A stretch of 64,000 nucleotides of DNA from NCBI GenBank assembly GCA_947044365.1, contig OX345650.1, positions 5,112,872 to 5,176,871 of the forward strand. Direction: 5' to 3'. Position numbers and translations under genes: made by a program. The stretch comes from Petrosia ficiformis (taxonomy: Eukaryota; Porifera; Demospongiae; Haplosclerida; Petrosiidae). Under the pieces are notes generated by a model, which was not told the DNA's origin, made no database searches, and was given only the letters and a program-made list of their open reading frames with translations. Below are positions 12,838 through 28,264 of this stretch, one piece after another; within the stretch, counting starts at the first letter, position 1; each line of letters opens with the position of its first letter.

Positions 12838-13540
12838 ATGCCAATTTGGTTGAAAAATTTCCAGAGTAAAGTTTTCTTCAATGAAAATTTGCTCAAAATG
12901 CACTGTTGTTTTTTACTAAATGCATTTGGAACTGGTAAGTATGATATCAGTGTTGTGTGTGTCAGTACTCGAAGAATTCAACATTTGAACAAGACATACA
13001 GAAGAGATGATACACCAACCGATGTGTTATCATTCCCTTATCATGAGGTGGATATTATACACACATCAAATTCATCATTGTCAATATACATATGTACATT
13101 ATATCTTGTACTTAAAGCAAAAGTTTCAGCACAATGTTTTTGGTACCATTTAGAACATTGAACCTGGTACTTTACCTAGTCCTGAAAGACAATGTGATTA
13201 TAATCTTGGAGATATTATACTAGGTCTACCATATATATATCAACAGTGTCAAGAAGAAAGAGTACAGCTGGTACACAGATTACCGGTAATACTATACTGA
13301 CTAGCTCAATCATTTAATATATTACATATATATACCAGATACTAGTGACACATGGAATATGTCATCTATTAGGTTACGATCATAAAACCCCAAAGACCAC
13401 AAAACAAGTAAATAGAAATCAGAAACCGCTATCATTCATTATATTATCTTTCTTGGTAGATGATTTCCAAAGAGTATTCGATCCTAACAAATTACAACAA
13501 TACATTCGGTACTAATTTGAAACCATTAACGTTTCAGTGA
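12838..13540 (+). CDS. YBEY: YbeY endoribonuclease homologue (YBEY)
   Basis: Four exons with closing phases: 12838-13047, 13154-13285, 13339-13407 and 13460-13540, giving 163 residues (human about 167). The diagnostic metal-binding motif HGICHLLGYDH (H-x3-H-x5-H) is intact in exon 3, and exon 1 carries the family signature RRDDTPTDVLSFPYHE. The YNLGDIILG segment also matches the family. Known role: single-strand-specific endoribonuclease of the UPF0054 family, acting in rRNA maturation and ribosome quality control in bacteria and in mitochondrial small-subunit assembly in animals. The N-terminus (MPIWLKNFQSKVFF) is basic and hydrophobic, compatible with mitochondrial import but not proof. It is divergent from the ACL4-like gene and convergent with PRPS (110 bp between stops). 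Confidence 0.94.
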
Positions 13541-13650
13541 TGAATATATAACAATAGCCATAATCACAGGCTTTAATTTCATATTGTAACACACACAACA
13601 CAATACAAGAATCTAATATATGACGACAATGTAATAAAATAGTTTTAGTG

Positions 13651-15860
<2,210 letters not shown>

Positions 15861-16316
15861 CTTTTGTGCATGAATAGGAGGAACACCACTCCAATTACCA
15901 CGTGCAATAGTGCCGCCGAACGATCCACATTTAATTATTTCCAAAGAAATCCGGAGAAATATACGCGCGGACAATTATTGGTTCTATATCCGTATATGTC
16001 TCCGTATACCTATGGTCATATGCTCTTATATCTGGATTCTCTGTGCTCAGTTTAGCTGTGAATTTACGTAATAATAAAATGGATATTTTTAATGCAAATA
16101 AGTTGGTCATGAAAGCAGAACAATCCATTTATCAATAATCGTACATGATTATAAATGGATCATCATACCACACTAAAATTCTTGAGGAAAAAAGGGAATC
16201 ATAAACATTTTAAAGTAGATATAAAACTAATATTCAATGTCATGTAACGTGATTTATGTTTTATTTTCTTCACAAACACTAAAAAAAATACACAATTCTA
16301 ATTTTCTAATTAAAAA

Positions 16317-19300
16317 TCAATCGTACTTTTCAACTTCCTCCACATAATTAGCAGGAAATATTCCAATAACGCCATTAAGATTTCCTTGCCACCAATCTTC
16401 ATCAATCTTCTCCGTCACAAAGATACTGTCTCCAGGAACAATGGAGAGCTCATCAGCCTGCTGACCTTGATAATCATACAGTACCTCACACCTGCAAATA
16501 TCTGCATTATGAAAATGATTATATGAATGGGATAGCAATAGATGATGGATAGATGATAGATAGATCATATAAACGATGAATAGATGATGGATAGATGATA
16601 GATAGATCATATAAACGATGAATAGATGATGGATAGATGATATAGATAGATCATAAAAATTATGAATAGGTGATGGTAGATTATGCTTACAATGATAGTC
16701 ACTTTCATCAACACCAGGTTCTTCCTCATTATACTGTGGATAGCTATTTCGTGATTCTAAAAGAGTAACTTCATTATCAAGGCAAAGCATCATAATATAA
16801 TATATAGTATATGCAATATTGTTTTATATCACAGAATGCACACACACACACATGGTCAAATAAATTAGAGCTCTACAATGTGCAGGATTATATTAATCAG
16901 TGCTCGAAATAACGTCCAGCAATTGGCCATTTCACATCTTTCTCTGGAGAAAATTGCATTTAAGCACATTCATCTAACAGTGAGGTTAATTATTAGTCAA
17001 GAGCAGTCATGGCCTAGTGGGTCACTTCTATATCTCATAAGACATAAATGCAGATTTTTGAGACTTGCTTTTTTTTTCTGGACAAAATGCTTGTTTTGTC
17101 CAGATGTTTCTGCTGGATGCTTTCAAAAACTAGCACTAACATTTCTGATGGTGTGATTTTTCTATAATTGCTTATAGCCGCGATTATATAGTCTATTACT
17201 ATATAACACGTGGAAGTATAGAAATGATTACAATAATGATGATGATTACTATTACAGCTCATACCTTCATAAGATGGTAAACTGGGTTTACGAGTACCTC
17301 CAGTAGCTATATAAGAGAACACAAGTGCATATATGATTATATAAATAACACATATGTCTTTCTCATACAGTGTACTTATTATAAAACTCAAAGAGCATTG
17401 GTTACAAAGCATGTCACTAAAATGTACTGCTAACGACTTAGTTCTTTGTCTATCCTGATTTCTAATAGTAAAACTTGAGAAAATGGCATCCATTCTCAAT
17501 AAAAATTACTGCTAACAAAAATTACAATATTAATTGTGGGTGTGTTCAGCAAATGCAAAAAAATCGCTAAACATCCATACCATAGTTAATATAGGAAGAT
17601 ATGATAGGTATGTTGTTTGGGAAACTACTGGAGGGAATTCAATATTTAAATGTAATGAACATCATACATTTAGATTTCAAGCCACAAATATATTTTCCAA
17701 ATTAATACTTTCAAATTTTAGACATAATTGTATTGATAAATTATATATTTCTCATCACACTGTATATACCTCCTTTATCTGAAGTTGGTGGCTGCCATGC
17801 AGTAAAGCCCTGTGTCTGTTCCTCTAATTCAGAAATTTGATTAATAGGTACACACAATAGACTCATCACTTGACCCTGTGTTATTGTAGAATCCAGTGAC
17901 ATTTGACACTCTACTGTTCATCCATTCATCCATCCATCCATCCATCCATCTATTTATCCATTAATCAAATCCATCCATCAAATTATCTATTTATTCATCA
18001 ATTCATTCTTCCATCTATCATCATATACTGATCATACAAACCTGTCTATCACGTCTTGTTGTTATAAATTCTGAATATGGAGAATCTGGTGAAGGTAGAG
18101 ATGACAGTTCCGAACGAGCGTTCAATAATTTGAAATGGTTAGCTTTCAACATATTCAACATAGCATTTGCATCTATTAACTGTCTTGTCACATCAGCAGC
18201 TCCTTGCTCATCAATAAAATCTGGTGTTTTTTCATAAGCTACTGAAAGGGTTTCAACTCCTAGAAGAGTAATGTAAGGAAGAGACAATGAAGAATTAAGT
18301 AGAATATTGCAGTGACAGAGAGAATGCTGTTATACCTTTCTTTTCTTTTTCTTTTCTGTCTATATCAACCTCCAGGTCTTGAATTTTTCTGTCCAAGCTT
18401 GACTCACGTCTTTCAGAATTCATGCTATTGTTAACTTCTTCTTCCTGAAAAAAAGATAAGAGTCCATTCATCTATCCATCCATCCATCCATTCTTCTATC
18501 CATCCATCCGTCCATCCATTCATCCATGATCAATCCATTTATCTATTCTTCTATCAATGCATCCATCCATCCATCCATCTCTCTCCTCTTATCAATAGTA
18601 TACTAACATAAGTGTCCAGAAGCAGTTGTTCAGGGTTGTTTGGCCCAGTACCATAATTCTGACACAAAAATTCTATATCTCTATCAGCAGACACAAGATT
18701 AGCTGACTCAGTTAACTCGTCACAAGTCTAATTAAAACAATGTAATCAGTAGAGGTCAAAGGTCATATTGAAACAAACCTCTTGCAAAGGGGTCACTATT
18801 GACAATAAGATTTGACTATATTTCTGGAAAATGTCAGTTAGTTCTTCCAATCTGGTGTGTTCTAGGCTCTCTAAATGACGACAGCATCGATACATGGATG
18901 ATTCCCAACAAAGCCGTGTTTCCTCGGTCTTAATATTAGAATCCTTATATTCACGATCTATATTGAGAGGAAGAGGAGGAGAAAGAGGAGAAGGAGGAGG
19001 AGACGGAGGAGGAGGAGGAGGGGAGGAGGGATTGAACAGTGTAAGTAATAATAATGAAGATGAAATAAATTACCAGATTTTAGTAAAGATTCTTCTGATT
19101 TTCTACATTTTTGATCCACCTAACAAGAAATTGATGATTATAAAATTAAGAATCTATAAGATGATTACTTTAGCAACTTCTTTTTCAGTCGCAGTACCTC
19201 TTCTGCGCAAGACTTCAAGCTGGTCAAGAGTTTGTTCTAATTCACGACAACGAGAATGTGCGGTACGTTTATACTAACAGAAAAATAATGAAGAAAATTA

Positions 19301-21621
19301 AAACATGGACTAGCATGGATGGATGGATGAAAGGATGAATGGATGGATGGATGGATGAATGGATAGATAGATGGATGTATGGATGGATGGATGGATAGAT
19401 GTATGAATGGATGGATGGATAGATGTATGGATGGATGGATAGATGTATGAATTGATGGTTGGATGGATGTATGGATGGATGGATGTCTAGATGAAGGATA
19501 CATGTAGATAGATGCATGAATGGATGGATGGATGGATGGATGTATAGATGGATGGATGTATGAATGGATGGATGTATGGATGGATGTATGTATGTATGGA
19601 TGGATAGATGGATGGATAGATTGATGTATAGTTAAGTTGTACATAATGGTGATGGTAAAGAGTCATTATAAACATTTTATCAATAGACTAACTTTCAACT
19701 GATCAGAGAATCTATCTTGATAAGTTTTCTTATTCCTCTCAACAGCTTGTTCTAACTAATAAATTACACATAGTAGTTAGGTTATAATTATTTGCACAAT
19801 AATAACATTATAGTAAAAATACCAACTAAACAACCACTTCACAAATGATGATATGTACACATACATACATACATACATACATACATACATACATACATAC
19901 ATACATACATACATACATACATACATACATACATGCATACATACATACATACATACATACATACATGCATACATACATACATACATACATACATACATAC
20001 ATGCATACATACATCATGTGACACAGTGATTACACTTACAGGTTTTCTTTGTCTAATCTTGTTCTCAAGAAAGTTTTTTAAAGGAGTGTAACACTGCTGT
20101 TGTAACTCCAGCATTTGGTTTCTTTGTGAGAAATATGACAAGCAAATAAATCCAAAATGTGATGAATAGATGAATGAATGGATGCATGGAAAGGATAGAT
20201 GAATGGATGTGTAGATAGATGAATGGATAGGATGGATGAATAGATAGATGAATGAATGGAAGCATGGAAAGGATAGATGAATGGATGTGTAGATAGATAG
20301 ATAAATAGATACATAATTATGTAGATAGATGAATGAATGGAAGCATGGATGGATGAATGAATGAATGGATGCATGAAAGATATGAATGAATGGATGTGTA
20401 GATAGATAGATAAATAGATACATATGTAGATAGATGAATGAATGGAAGCATGGAAAGGATAGATGAATAGATACATATGTAGATAGATGAATGAACAAAA
20501 GAATGGATAGAAATGAATGAATGGATGCATGATAGATATGAATGAATGGATGTGTAGATAGATAGATAAATAGATACATATGTAGATAGATGAATGAATG
20601 GAAGCATGGAAAGGATAGATGAATAGATACATATGTAGATAGATGAATGAACAAAAGAATGGATAGAAATGAATGAATGGATGCATGATAGATATGAATG
20701 AATGGATGTGTAGATAGATAGATAAATAGATACATATGTAGATAGATGAATGAATGGAAGCATGGAAAGGATAGATGAATGGATACATATGTAGATAGAT
20801 GAATGAACAAAAGAATGGATAGAAATGAATGAATGGATGCATGATAGATATGAATGAATGGATGTGTAGATAGATAGATAAATAGGATGGATGAATGAAT
20901 GGATGTGTAGACAGATGGATAAATAGATAAATAGAATGGATGAATAGATAGATGAATGAATGGATGAGTGGATAGATTGATAGATGTATGGATGCATGAC
21001 ACATATATTATGTAATTATAACTTGTAAAAAATGTAAAACATTTGTAACAGTCATGACAAGTACATGTAATTTATTAACTTAGCAGAATACCTACACACA
21101 CACATTTACATGTTAGTAAATGAATGAGAAGTTAAATAAAATATTGTTTTTTGTTTACTGTACATTAAGAATGCAAACACTAACCGAACATCAAAGGTTA
21201 TATATATATAAACACTAATGCATGTATTCTTCATGTAAAACTTCATCCATATTAATCATTTACAAACAAATGAGAGTGTTATTACGTTAGTTTCAAATTG
21301 GAATAATAATTATATCAGTAATTTTTCATATAAGGCCAGGATCACCATTTATAAAAAGACAGCAAATGACATGATATGTATGTACATAACTTTATGTACA
21401 TGTGTAATTATAAAAACAAGTACTGTTTGTATAAATTCTGAAAGACTACTTTAAAACAGTTTGGGATTTTTTTGAAATTGGAATATCAGATAATGTTACA
21501 ATTAAGCCCCGCCCTTTTTAATTATATATTCAGTCCGTTATCAATGCTTACGTACTTATGCATCTCAGCTTCACTTTCTAATGATTCCACGAATTTGTCC
21601 CACACTTCACTCAGAGACCTG

Positions 21622-21664
<43 letters not shown>

Positions 21665-22161
21665 TGTAAATTCTTGTATATTTTAGTATACCTACCCAAC
21701 AGTTACATGCATTTTGTAAATTTTTGTGTATGTTAGTATACTTACCCAACTGTTAGTGAATTAGCCTTTTTTGCTTTCTTTGACAATTGTAGCAAATTAT
21801 TAGTATACTTCTTCTCCATCTCTGATCTTTATATATGAATATTATTATTAGAATTAGTAGAAACATACAGACATACCTCTCGTGTAGAATCGACATTACT
21901 TCTTTAACAAAGTCGCTACCTTGCTTCATGAGGCGACGTAACTCGTCAAAACCATTTTCAGACTATAATATATACATACATATATATATATATATAATCA
22001 TATATCATATTATATATAAATATATTTATATATATAATTTTATATAGATGTTATGTGTGTATTTGAATTACTCTAGCATGAAATATGAAATTTATTATAA
22101 TTATATATAATACCATTCTTACCCAGAAATTATCTTCAAACATTTGGTATTGTACTGACAT
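16317..22161 (-). CDS. NOSTRIN: NOSTRIN-like F-BAR / HR1 / SH3 adaptor
   Basis: About 17 exons. The start is at 22161 ([13 protein letters not shown], 22123-22161), then 21877-21962, 21746-21826, 21552-21618, 20040-20121, 19693-19755, 19169-19273, ~19073-19119, ~18781-18962, ~18609-18729, ~18337-18446, ~18042-18259, ~17771-17877, ~17267-17310, ~16690-16757, and 16317-~16494. The N-terminal exons encode an F-BAR helix set ([40 protein letters not shown]). The middle exons form coiled coil, then an HR1-like segment, and the last exon is an SH3 domain ([20 protein letters not shown] ... [20 protein letters not shown]). The order and length match vertebrate nostrin, a membrane-curving endocytic adaptor for eNOS; whether NOS is the partner here is unknown. 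Phases do not join between 21552 and 20121, so one short F-BAR exon is probably missed in the repeat-filled intron. Confidence 0.8.
16535..16680. repeat. Minisatellite in NOSTRIN-like intron
   Basis: Three ~60-bp units of gatgatggatagatgata-type sequence directly next to the SH3 exon; the apparent reading frame through it is not coding. Confidence 0.75.
17915..18590. repeat. (ATCC)n tracts in NOSTRIN-like introns
   Basis: Two ATCC/ATCCATTC microsatellite blocks (about 17915-18010 and 18467-18585), separated by two exons. Confidence 0.85.
19310..19625. repeat. (GGAT)n microsatellite in NOSTRIN-like intron
   Basis: About 300 bp of ggatggatggat with scattered single-base changes. Frames reading Ile-His-Pro-Ser are artefacts. 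Confidence 0.92.
19858..20012. repeat. (ATAC)n microsatellite
   Basis: About 155 bp of catacatacatac in a NOSTRIN-like intron, ending close to the exon at 20040-20121. Confidence 0.95.
20155..21000. repeat. Complex GATA/GAAT minisatellite with ~155-bp higher-order unit
   Basis: GATA, GGAT and GAAT blocks are arranged in a repeating order of about 155 bp, seen about four times between 20390 and 20880 (marked by gaatggatgtgtagatagat). All three minus-strand frames stay open for hundreds of bases because the unit lacks stops, which looks like, but is not, a gene. Confidence 0.88.
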
Positions 22162-22391
22162 TTTATCGTCTCTATTGAACTAGGGGTAGCTTGAGGAGCT
22201 GAGCCCTATGAAAAAGGGAATACAATTGATTATAGCCACACCCTAGAAGAAATCAGGCATTCTTAATTAATAGACTATTTCCGGCAGCATTCCTGTCAGT
22301 AAGTGAAACTCCACCCTATTTTAGTTTCCATGTGACTCTGAAACTGCAAACTGAACATCTTGCAAATAAAGAAAAGAAGAAATCAACTTAA
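22162..22391. promoter_or_regulatory. Shared upstream region of NOSTRIN-like and PTGES3
   Basis: 230 bp between divergent start codons at 22161 and 22392. No strong core-promoter motif was recognised. Confidence 0.5.
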
Positions 22392-23570
22392 ATGGAGTAA
22401 GTTTTGAGTTCTCTAATGTCATATAATAATTTTATTATTTGCTGTACAGGAATTTCAAACCTGCTATAATTTGGTCACAGCGAAAAGACAAAGTTATTAT
22501 TAGCATTTATATCACAGATATACATGATGAGAAAATATCGTTAGATGAAAAGAAATTCTCGTTTAGGTGTAAAATAATCAATGTATTATTAATATTCATA
22601 GTGAATTAAAGTATTATCGTGCATTTGTATGTATTTACTATTACTAATTAATATATTGTATACTTGTATTCAGTATACATGTACTAATTAATATTCATAT
22701 TGTATACATGTACTAATTAATATTCATATTGTATACATGTACTAATTAATATTCATATTGTATACATGTACTAATTAATATTCATATTGCATACATGTAC
22801 TAATTAATATTCATATTGCATACATGTACTAATTAATATTCATATTGTATACATGTACTAATTAATATTCATATTGTATACATGTACTAATTAATATTCA
22901 TATTGTATACATGTACTAATTAATATTCATATTGTATACATGTACTAATTAATATTCATATTCTAGTGGTGTTGGTGGTGAAAATGTAAGATATTCTTGT
23001 GAATTTGAATTGTTTGGAGAGGTGATACCACAGGTTGGTTAATACTAAATGTCCTAATTGATTGGATAGTGTACTATTCATTCGTTTAAAACAATTATTG
23101 ATTAGTGATAACTATAAATATGGGAAGATTACAAAATTATTAATTAATTTATCAATAGGAATCCAAACAGCGTAAAACTGGTCGTGAATTGTATTTAAGT
23201 ATCAAAAAAAAGGAGGAAGGACCATATTGGCCAAGACTGACAACACATAAGGTAAGACTCAACCCAGGAGTGTGTGATCAACTGATCTCATCTTATTTCT
23301 TTTAGTTACCATATGTCAAGATTGATTTCAATAGATGGAAAGATGAAGATGATAGTGAGGAGGATGAGGATCAATTTGAGGATGGACTGGAAAATGTAAG
23401 GGTAAAAACATACATACATACATACATACATACATACATACATACATACATACATACATACATACATACATACATACATACATACATACATACATACATA
23501 CATACATACATACATACATACATACATACATGCATGCATACATACATGCATACATACATACATACATGCA

Positions 23571-23603
<33 letters not shown>

Positions 23604-24346
23604 GCATGCATACATACGTACGTACGTACATACATACATATCAATATATGAACTATTTTGTTGATTAGAATTTACAAGTCAATTATTCATTTAATTATCT
23701 CATTAGTTGATGCAAAGGATGGACGTAGGAAAAGGGGGAGGAGGAAATCCAAAATTCGATCCTGGTGTGAGTATAAAATAAGTATAGCTATCACTTGTAT
23801 TAAAAATAAATTAGAGAGCTGTAATGACCTATAGTAAGTACTTGTAGATAGTATAACTATTAATTTTTGTGGTTAATACTAATTGGATGCTTTGCACTGC
23901 TTTCACGAATTTTTATTTCAAAGAATTATGAAATAAATGTCATATTTATATAGTATGGTGTAATGTTGTAGTATAGTATAGTATAATATAGTATAGTATA
24001 ATGTAATATAGTATAGTATAATGTTGTAGTATAGTATAGTATAATGTTGTAGTATAGTATAGTATAATGTTGTATAGTATAGTATAATGTTGTAGTATAG
24101 TATAGTATAATGTTGTATAGTATAGTATAATGTAGTATAGTATAGTATAGTATAATGAGTATAGTATGTAGTACTGTTAGAGTTATATCAGGTTGTATAT
24201 GTTCTCAGTCAAGTATTATGCTAGTTTAATATCCTTACAATTATGAAGAAACAATCATAATGACATTATTATATGAGCCTCTTATTCATTAGGATTTTCA
24301 ATCATCTGATAGTGATGATGAAGAACTTCCTGATTTGGAATCTTAA
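22392..24346 (+). CDS. PTGES3: HSP90 co-chaperone p23 (PTGES3/SBA1 family)
   Basis: Seven exons with exact closure: 22392-22396, 22450-22566, 22967-23033, 23159-23251, 23306-23395, 23707-23766 and 24293-24346, giving 161 residues (human 160). The first exon holds only ATGGA. The CS-domain core reads PAIIWSQRKDKVIISIYITD, with the family signature GPYWPRLTTHK before KIDFNRWKDEDD. The tail is acidic and ends DSDDEELPDLES, closely matching the human end DEKMPDLE. Known role: stabilises the closed ATP-bound HSP90-client complex in cytosol and nucleus; the human protein also has prostaglandin E synthase activity. Introns 2 and 5 contain long tandem repeats. Confidence 0.93.
22675..22962. repeat. 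29-bp minisatellite in PTGES3 intron 2
   Basis: About ten almost identical copies of a 29-bp unit (tgtacatg... ttaatattcatat type) running up to the acceptor of exon 3. Copies differ mainly at one g/c-t/a position (gtataca or gcataca), suggesting recent expansion. Confidence 0.93.
23403..23642. repeat. (ATAC)n microsatellite in PTGES3 intron 5
   Basis: About 240 bp of catacatacatac with a few gcat/gtac interruptions, directly after the exon 5 donor. Confidence 0.95.
23955..24165. repeat. TAGTATAGTATAATGTTG repeat in PTGES3 intron 6
   Basis: Imperfect tandem array of tagtatagtataatg units of 10-20 bp. Confidence 0.85.
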
Positions 24347-24479
24347 GTGTTCGAGACGTGGGTACTCCCTCTACATTTCCTTTCCTTTGACTTCAAATAT
24401 CAATTCTTATTTGTGTTGTAGTTACATTGTGTGTTACTAAACCTATTATTTGAATTCATTCTATTTTGTACTACTAATC

Positions 24480-24760
24480 ACTATAACAATGTCATCTGAG
24501 GTCATACATCATCACTGTGATGCATGATGAGTCATGAATTATCAGTGTAATGAGTTAGATGTCATCAGTATAGTAATAAGAGGTCATAATCATCACTATG
24601 ATGCATGATGAGTCATCAGTATAAGCGGTCATACATCATCACTATGATGCATGATGAGTCATCAGTAATATAGGTCATACATCATCACCCTGATCAGTAA
24701 TAAGTCATGCATGATCAGTGGCATATCATTGTGATGAACTGCATGTACAAGGCCATGGAT
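24480..24760. repeat. Degenerate palindrome-rich repeat between PTGES3 and DCTN2
   Basis: About four ~60-70-bp units containing tcatcactgtgatgcatgat, itself largely palindromic, within the 643-bp convergent gap (24347-24989). Nothing else was seen in that gap. Confidence 0.7.
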
Positions 24761-24989
24761 CAAGTTGTCATCACTGTGCTGTACGAGTCCTACATCAATG
24801 CGTTAGCATAAATTATACATTAACTTGATCTCACTGTTCTGTACATATTCCATCACTGATATATCTATCTTCAACTACATGTTGTAAAGAATGAAACAAC
24901 AATATACACAAATATCCTATTAATTAATAATGTCGAATTATTAGTTTAAAAATTTTGGAAGATTTGACATTAGTACTAAATTTCATGAA

Positions 24990-25915
24990 TCATTTTTGTT
25001 GCAATTCTTTTATTCTAGTCTCAAGAGATGAAATATTACTTTGTAGAGTATCTAGATTATCACCAACTGATGATTGGACCTATTAACGAAATATAAGACC
25101 ACACCCACTTGACACACACATAAATACCTGTTCTAGTAGAGATTTGAGAGTAGATACTCGATCAGTTATTATTTCCTGACCCTTTGATATTGTAGATACT
25201 GTATTGGTTAACTGAGATGCTGGAATAAAAGAGAAATCAAAGAATGGATGATTGGAGTGAGAGTTGACAAGCAGGTCCAAGAAGTGGATGAATTGAATCT
25301 AACTTACCATGCTCATGTAAATCTTTTAAAGTATGCAGTCTATTCACCTAAAAAAAAAATTAAATGGTCACATGACTACCACATGACACAAAACCTTACT
25401 ACATCGGGTATTAGTGTAATCAAAGGTGATACAGAGGATACAGTCTCAAGTGCTTCAGAAACCTGGAATAACAATAGAAAGATAATCAATCACACATTAG
25501 ATGGATGTTTCGTAGCTAAAGATAAGATCCTGAATTTTTAAGTTAAGGTAAAGGATTTCTTGACTCCCATGGATTTGGTTATGACAGCTTGCCTTTGTCT
25601 TTTGCTCTAAGTCATCTTTCTTTTCATTCCCTTCTTGTACTTTCTGTTGTACTTGTTGTAATACTGTCACGAGAGTCTGTAACTGACCAGTAATACTTGC
25701 TATATGTGAGGAATCTAATAATGCTATCTTTGACTGTAGACCAAGCACAGCACTCTATTAGACAAGAAATACTATTTATAATATATAGTTCAAGTTAAAC
25801 ACACACTCACATACACATGTATACAAATACATATATTCATAGTTCATACACACACACACACACACACACACATTGCACCAGTACATATCATTCATTACAC
25901 ATTACTGAGTCATTG

Positions 25916-25954
<39 letters not shown>

Positions 25955-28264
25955 TATTCATTCTTACAGAGATATCTTTGTAATCAGCATCTAGTCCAGC
26001 GGCTACCACTGACTATATAAGAAAAATATAAAACATCATTAAATTATCAGTATGATTTAAATATACTTACTCCTTTAGAATCTACTTTTCCTACCACCAT
26101 TTCAAGTGTGGCTAACCTCTTCTCTACATCGCTCAACTAGTAATTAATTTGATACAACAAACAAAAAAGTTTTAACGAATACTCACTTTTGAAAGATGAC
26201 TAAATTTAGCAGATTCTATATTCGTATAAATCTCGTATACAGCTCCATTAGAACTCTGTGTGTAAGTGTGTTTACTGATTATGTATTATAAAGGATTCCA
26301 CACATCATACCTCAGAATTAGGTTGAGATTTCGCTGCTGCCAACTGAACTTGAAGCTCTCTGAATAAGAAAAATATTAATTATTTAATAACCATTACTAA
26401 ATAACTAACTAGTAATAGTTAATAAGTAGTATCAATTAATAACTATTAATAGTTAATAACTACTAATAGTTAATAACTAGTATTAATTAATAACTATTAA
26501 TAGTTAATAAGTAGTATCAATTAATAACTATTAATAGTTAATAACTACTAATAGTTAATAACTAGTATTAATTAATAACTATTAATAGTTAATAAGTAGT
26601 ATCAATTAATAACTATTAATAGTTAATAACTACTAATAGTTAATAACTAGTATTAATTAATAACTATTAATAGTTAATAAGTAGTATCAATTAATAACTA
26701 TTAATAGTTAATAACTACTAATAGTTAATAACTAGTATCAATTAATAACTACTAAAAGTTAATAACTAGTATCAATTAATAACTTTTATTAGTTAATTAA
26801 TAACTAATGCTAGTTAATTATTACTTAATAACTACTAACTTAAATAATGTGTAATAAGTAGCATCATCTGATCCACTTAGTTTACTGTCTGTTAACAAAC
26901 GATCTAGTTCCAATTGATGAAGATTTGTTTGTAGTTGTTGTAACTATATAATAACAAATAACATACACCTCATATACATAACAGGTCTATGTAGACTATA
27001 TACATGTGCATAACAGGTCTATGTAGACTATATACATGTACATAACAGGTCTATGTAGGTATGTATAACTATATACATGTACATAACAGGTCTATGTAGG
27101 TATCTATAACTATATAGATGTACATAACAGGTCTATGTAGGTATGTATAACTATATAGATGTACATAACAGGTCTATGTAGGTATCTATAACTATATACA
27201 TGTACATAACAGGTCTATGTAGGTATGTATAACTATATACATGTACATGTACATAACAGGTCTATGTAGGTATGTATAACTATATACATGTACATAACAG
27301 GTCTATATAGGTATGTATAACTATATACATGTACATAACAGGTCTATGTACATGTAGGTATGTATAACTATATACAGGTCTGTGTAGATAAGTATGTATG
27401 TATGTATTATGTATGTATATTAGTACCATAGTGTGTCTGTAGTCTGTGTACATAATTAAGTATTATATTATATATAATATATATTAGTATGTATAACTAT
27501 ATACATAGTGAGTCTGTACTCTGTAGTCCATGGAAATAAGTATGTATGAATGTATATGTATGTACATGTATGTATATTAGTAAATACTTACATCATTGAC
27601 TACATCACCAGGTGTAGCACCAGCAAATTCCTTCTCTGATTCCTATAAAAAATTATTCATGACACTAAACTTATAAAAATACGAGTGGCTTTATTATTAA
27701 CCTTTACTTGTTCAACATCATTAATTAGATCTGCTACTTCCTGTTTCAGACGATGGTATCGTTGCATCAACGTTTCGTTGTCTCCTCGTATGCCTTCCTG
27801 AGAGGGGGAAGAGAAGATGGAAGATTATTACAATCATATCTTTCATCTCTCACTATTTCATAGTCTTCTGGTTCACTTCTAAACCCATATTGAACCGGAC
27901 GATTTACAGTATCGGAGAAATCTGATTGGTCATCCAAGTCACATGATTAATTATATAATTAATTACTAACCTGTTTTGTTAGTAAGTAATTTCTTCTTTT
28001 TGAATTTACCAAAGGAGGTTTGGAACCCGCTGTCCAACACATCAATTGCTTGACTCTTACGATCGTCCTGCACAGACAATAACATGTCACATGATCATAC
28101 AGTTAATTAAAAATTATAATATTCATACCTCAAAGTTTTTATCACTCTCTGTCAAGTCAGGGGTCTCATATATCTCTATGTCACGTGACTAGTTAATGGA
28201 TTGAATAAAGAACACAAACATTATTAAATGTAAAACATGTCACTATACTTACAATTCCTGACAT
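24990..28264 (-). CDS. DCTN2: Dynactin subunit 2 / dynamitin (DCTN2)
   Basis: About 16 short exons: 28253-28264 (MSGI), 28129-28188, ~27971-28068, ~27861-27930, ~27711-27800, ~27595-27645, ~26850-26945, ~26309-26360, ~26186-26257, ~26070-26138, ~25968-26013, ~25589-25755, ~25385-25463, ~25310-25350, ~25129-25218, and ending at 24990. The N-terminus SRDIEIYETPDLTESDKNFE matches the conserved dynamitin start (vertebrate PDVYETSDLPEDD), followed by a basic FGKFKKKKLL segment and long coiled-coil exons. LGLQSKIALLDSSHIASITG and SVSPLITLIPDVV match the human KVSALDLAVLDQVEARL and ASTLPELVQRLV blocks. Known role: the shoulder subunit that links Arp1 filament and p150 arm in dynactin, the dynein activator. 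One intron appears to use a GC donor. Divergent from KIF5. Confidence 0.9.
26392..26850. repeat. AT-rich ~86-bp minisatellite in DCTN2 intron
   Basis: Copies built from ttaataactattaatagtta and its variants. The unit is made of short palindromes, so single strands could fold into hairpins. Confidence 0.9.
26960..27590. repeat. ~42-bp minisatellite in DCTN2 intron
   Basis: About nine units containing cataacaggtctatgtaggt followed by an AT-rich tail with atacatgtacat, then degenerate copies. Confidence 0.9.

Noticed and set aside
12727..12903. Minus-strand frame with Pro/Arg-rich sequence over the YBEY start
   Set aside because: It is antisense to YBEY exon 1 and the GC-rich promoter; the ACL4-like start at 12705 is better supported by splice phase.
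19839..21002. Long minus-strand frames (up to 387 residues) rich in Ile-His-Ser-Phe or Tyr-Met-Cys-Val
   Set aside because: Pure GATA/GGAT/ATAC microsatellite translation, open in all three frames, with no domain.
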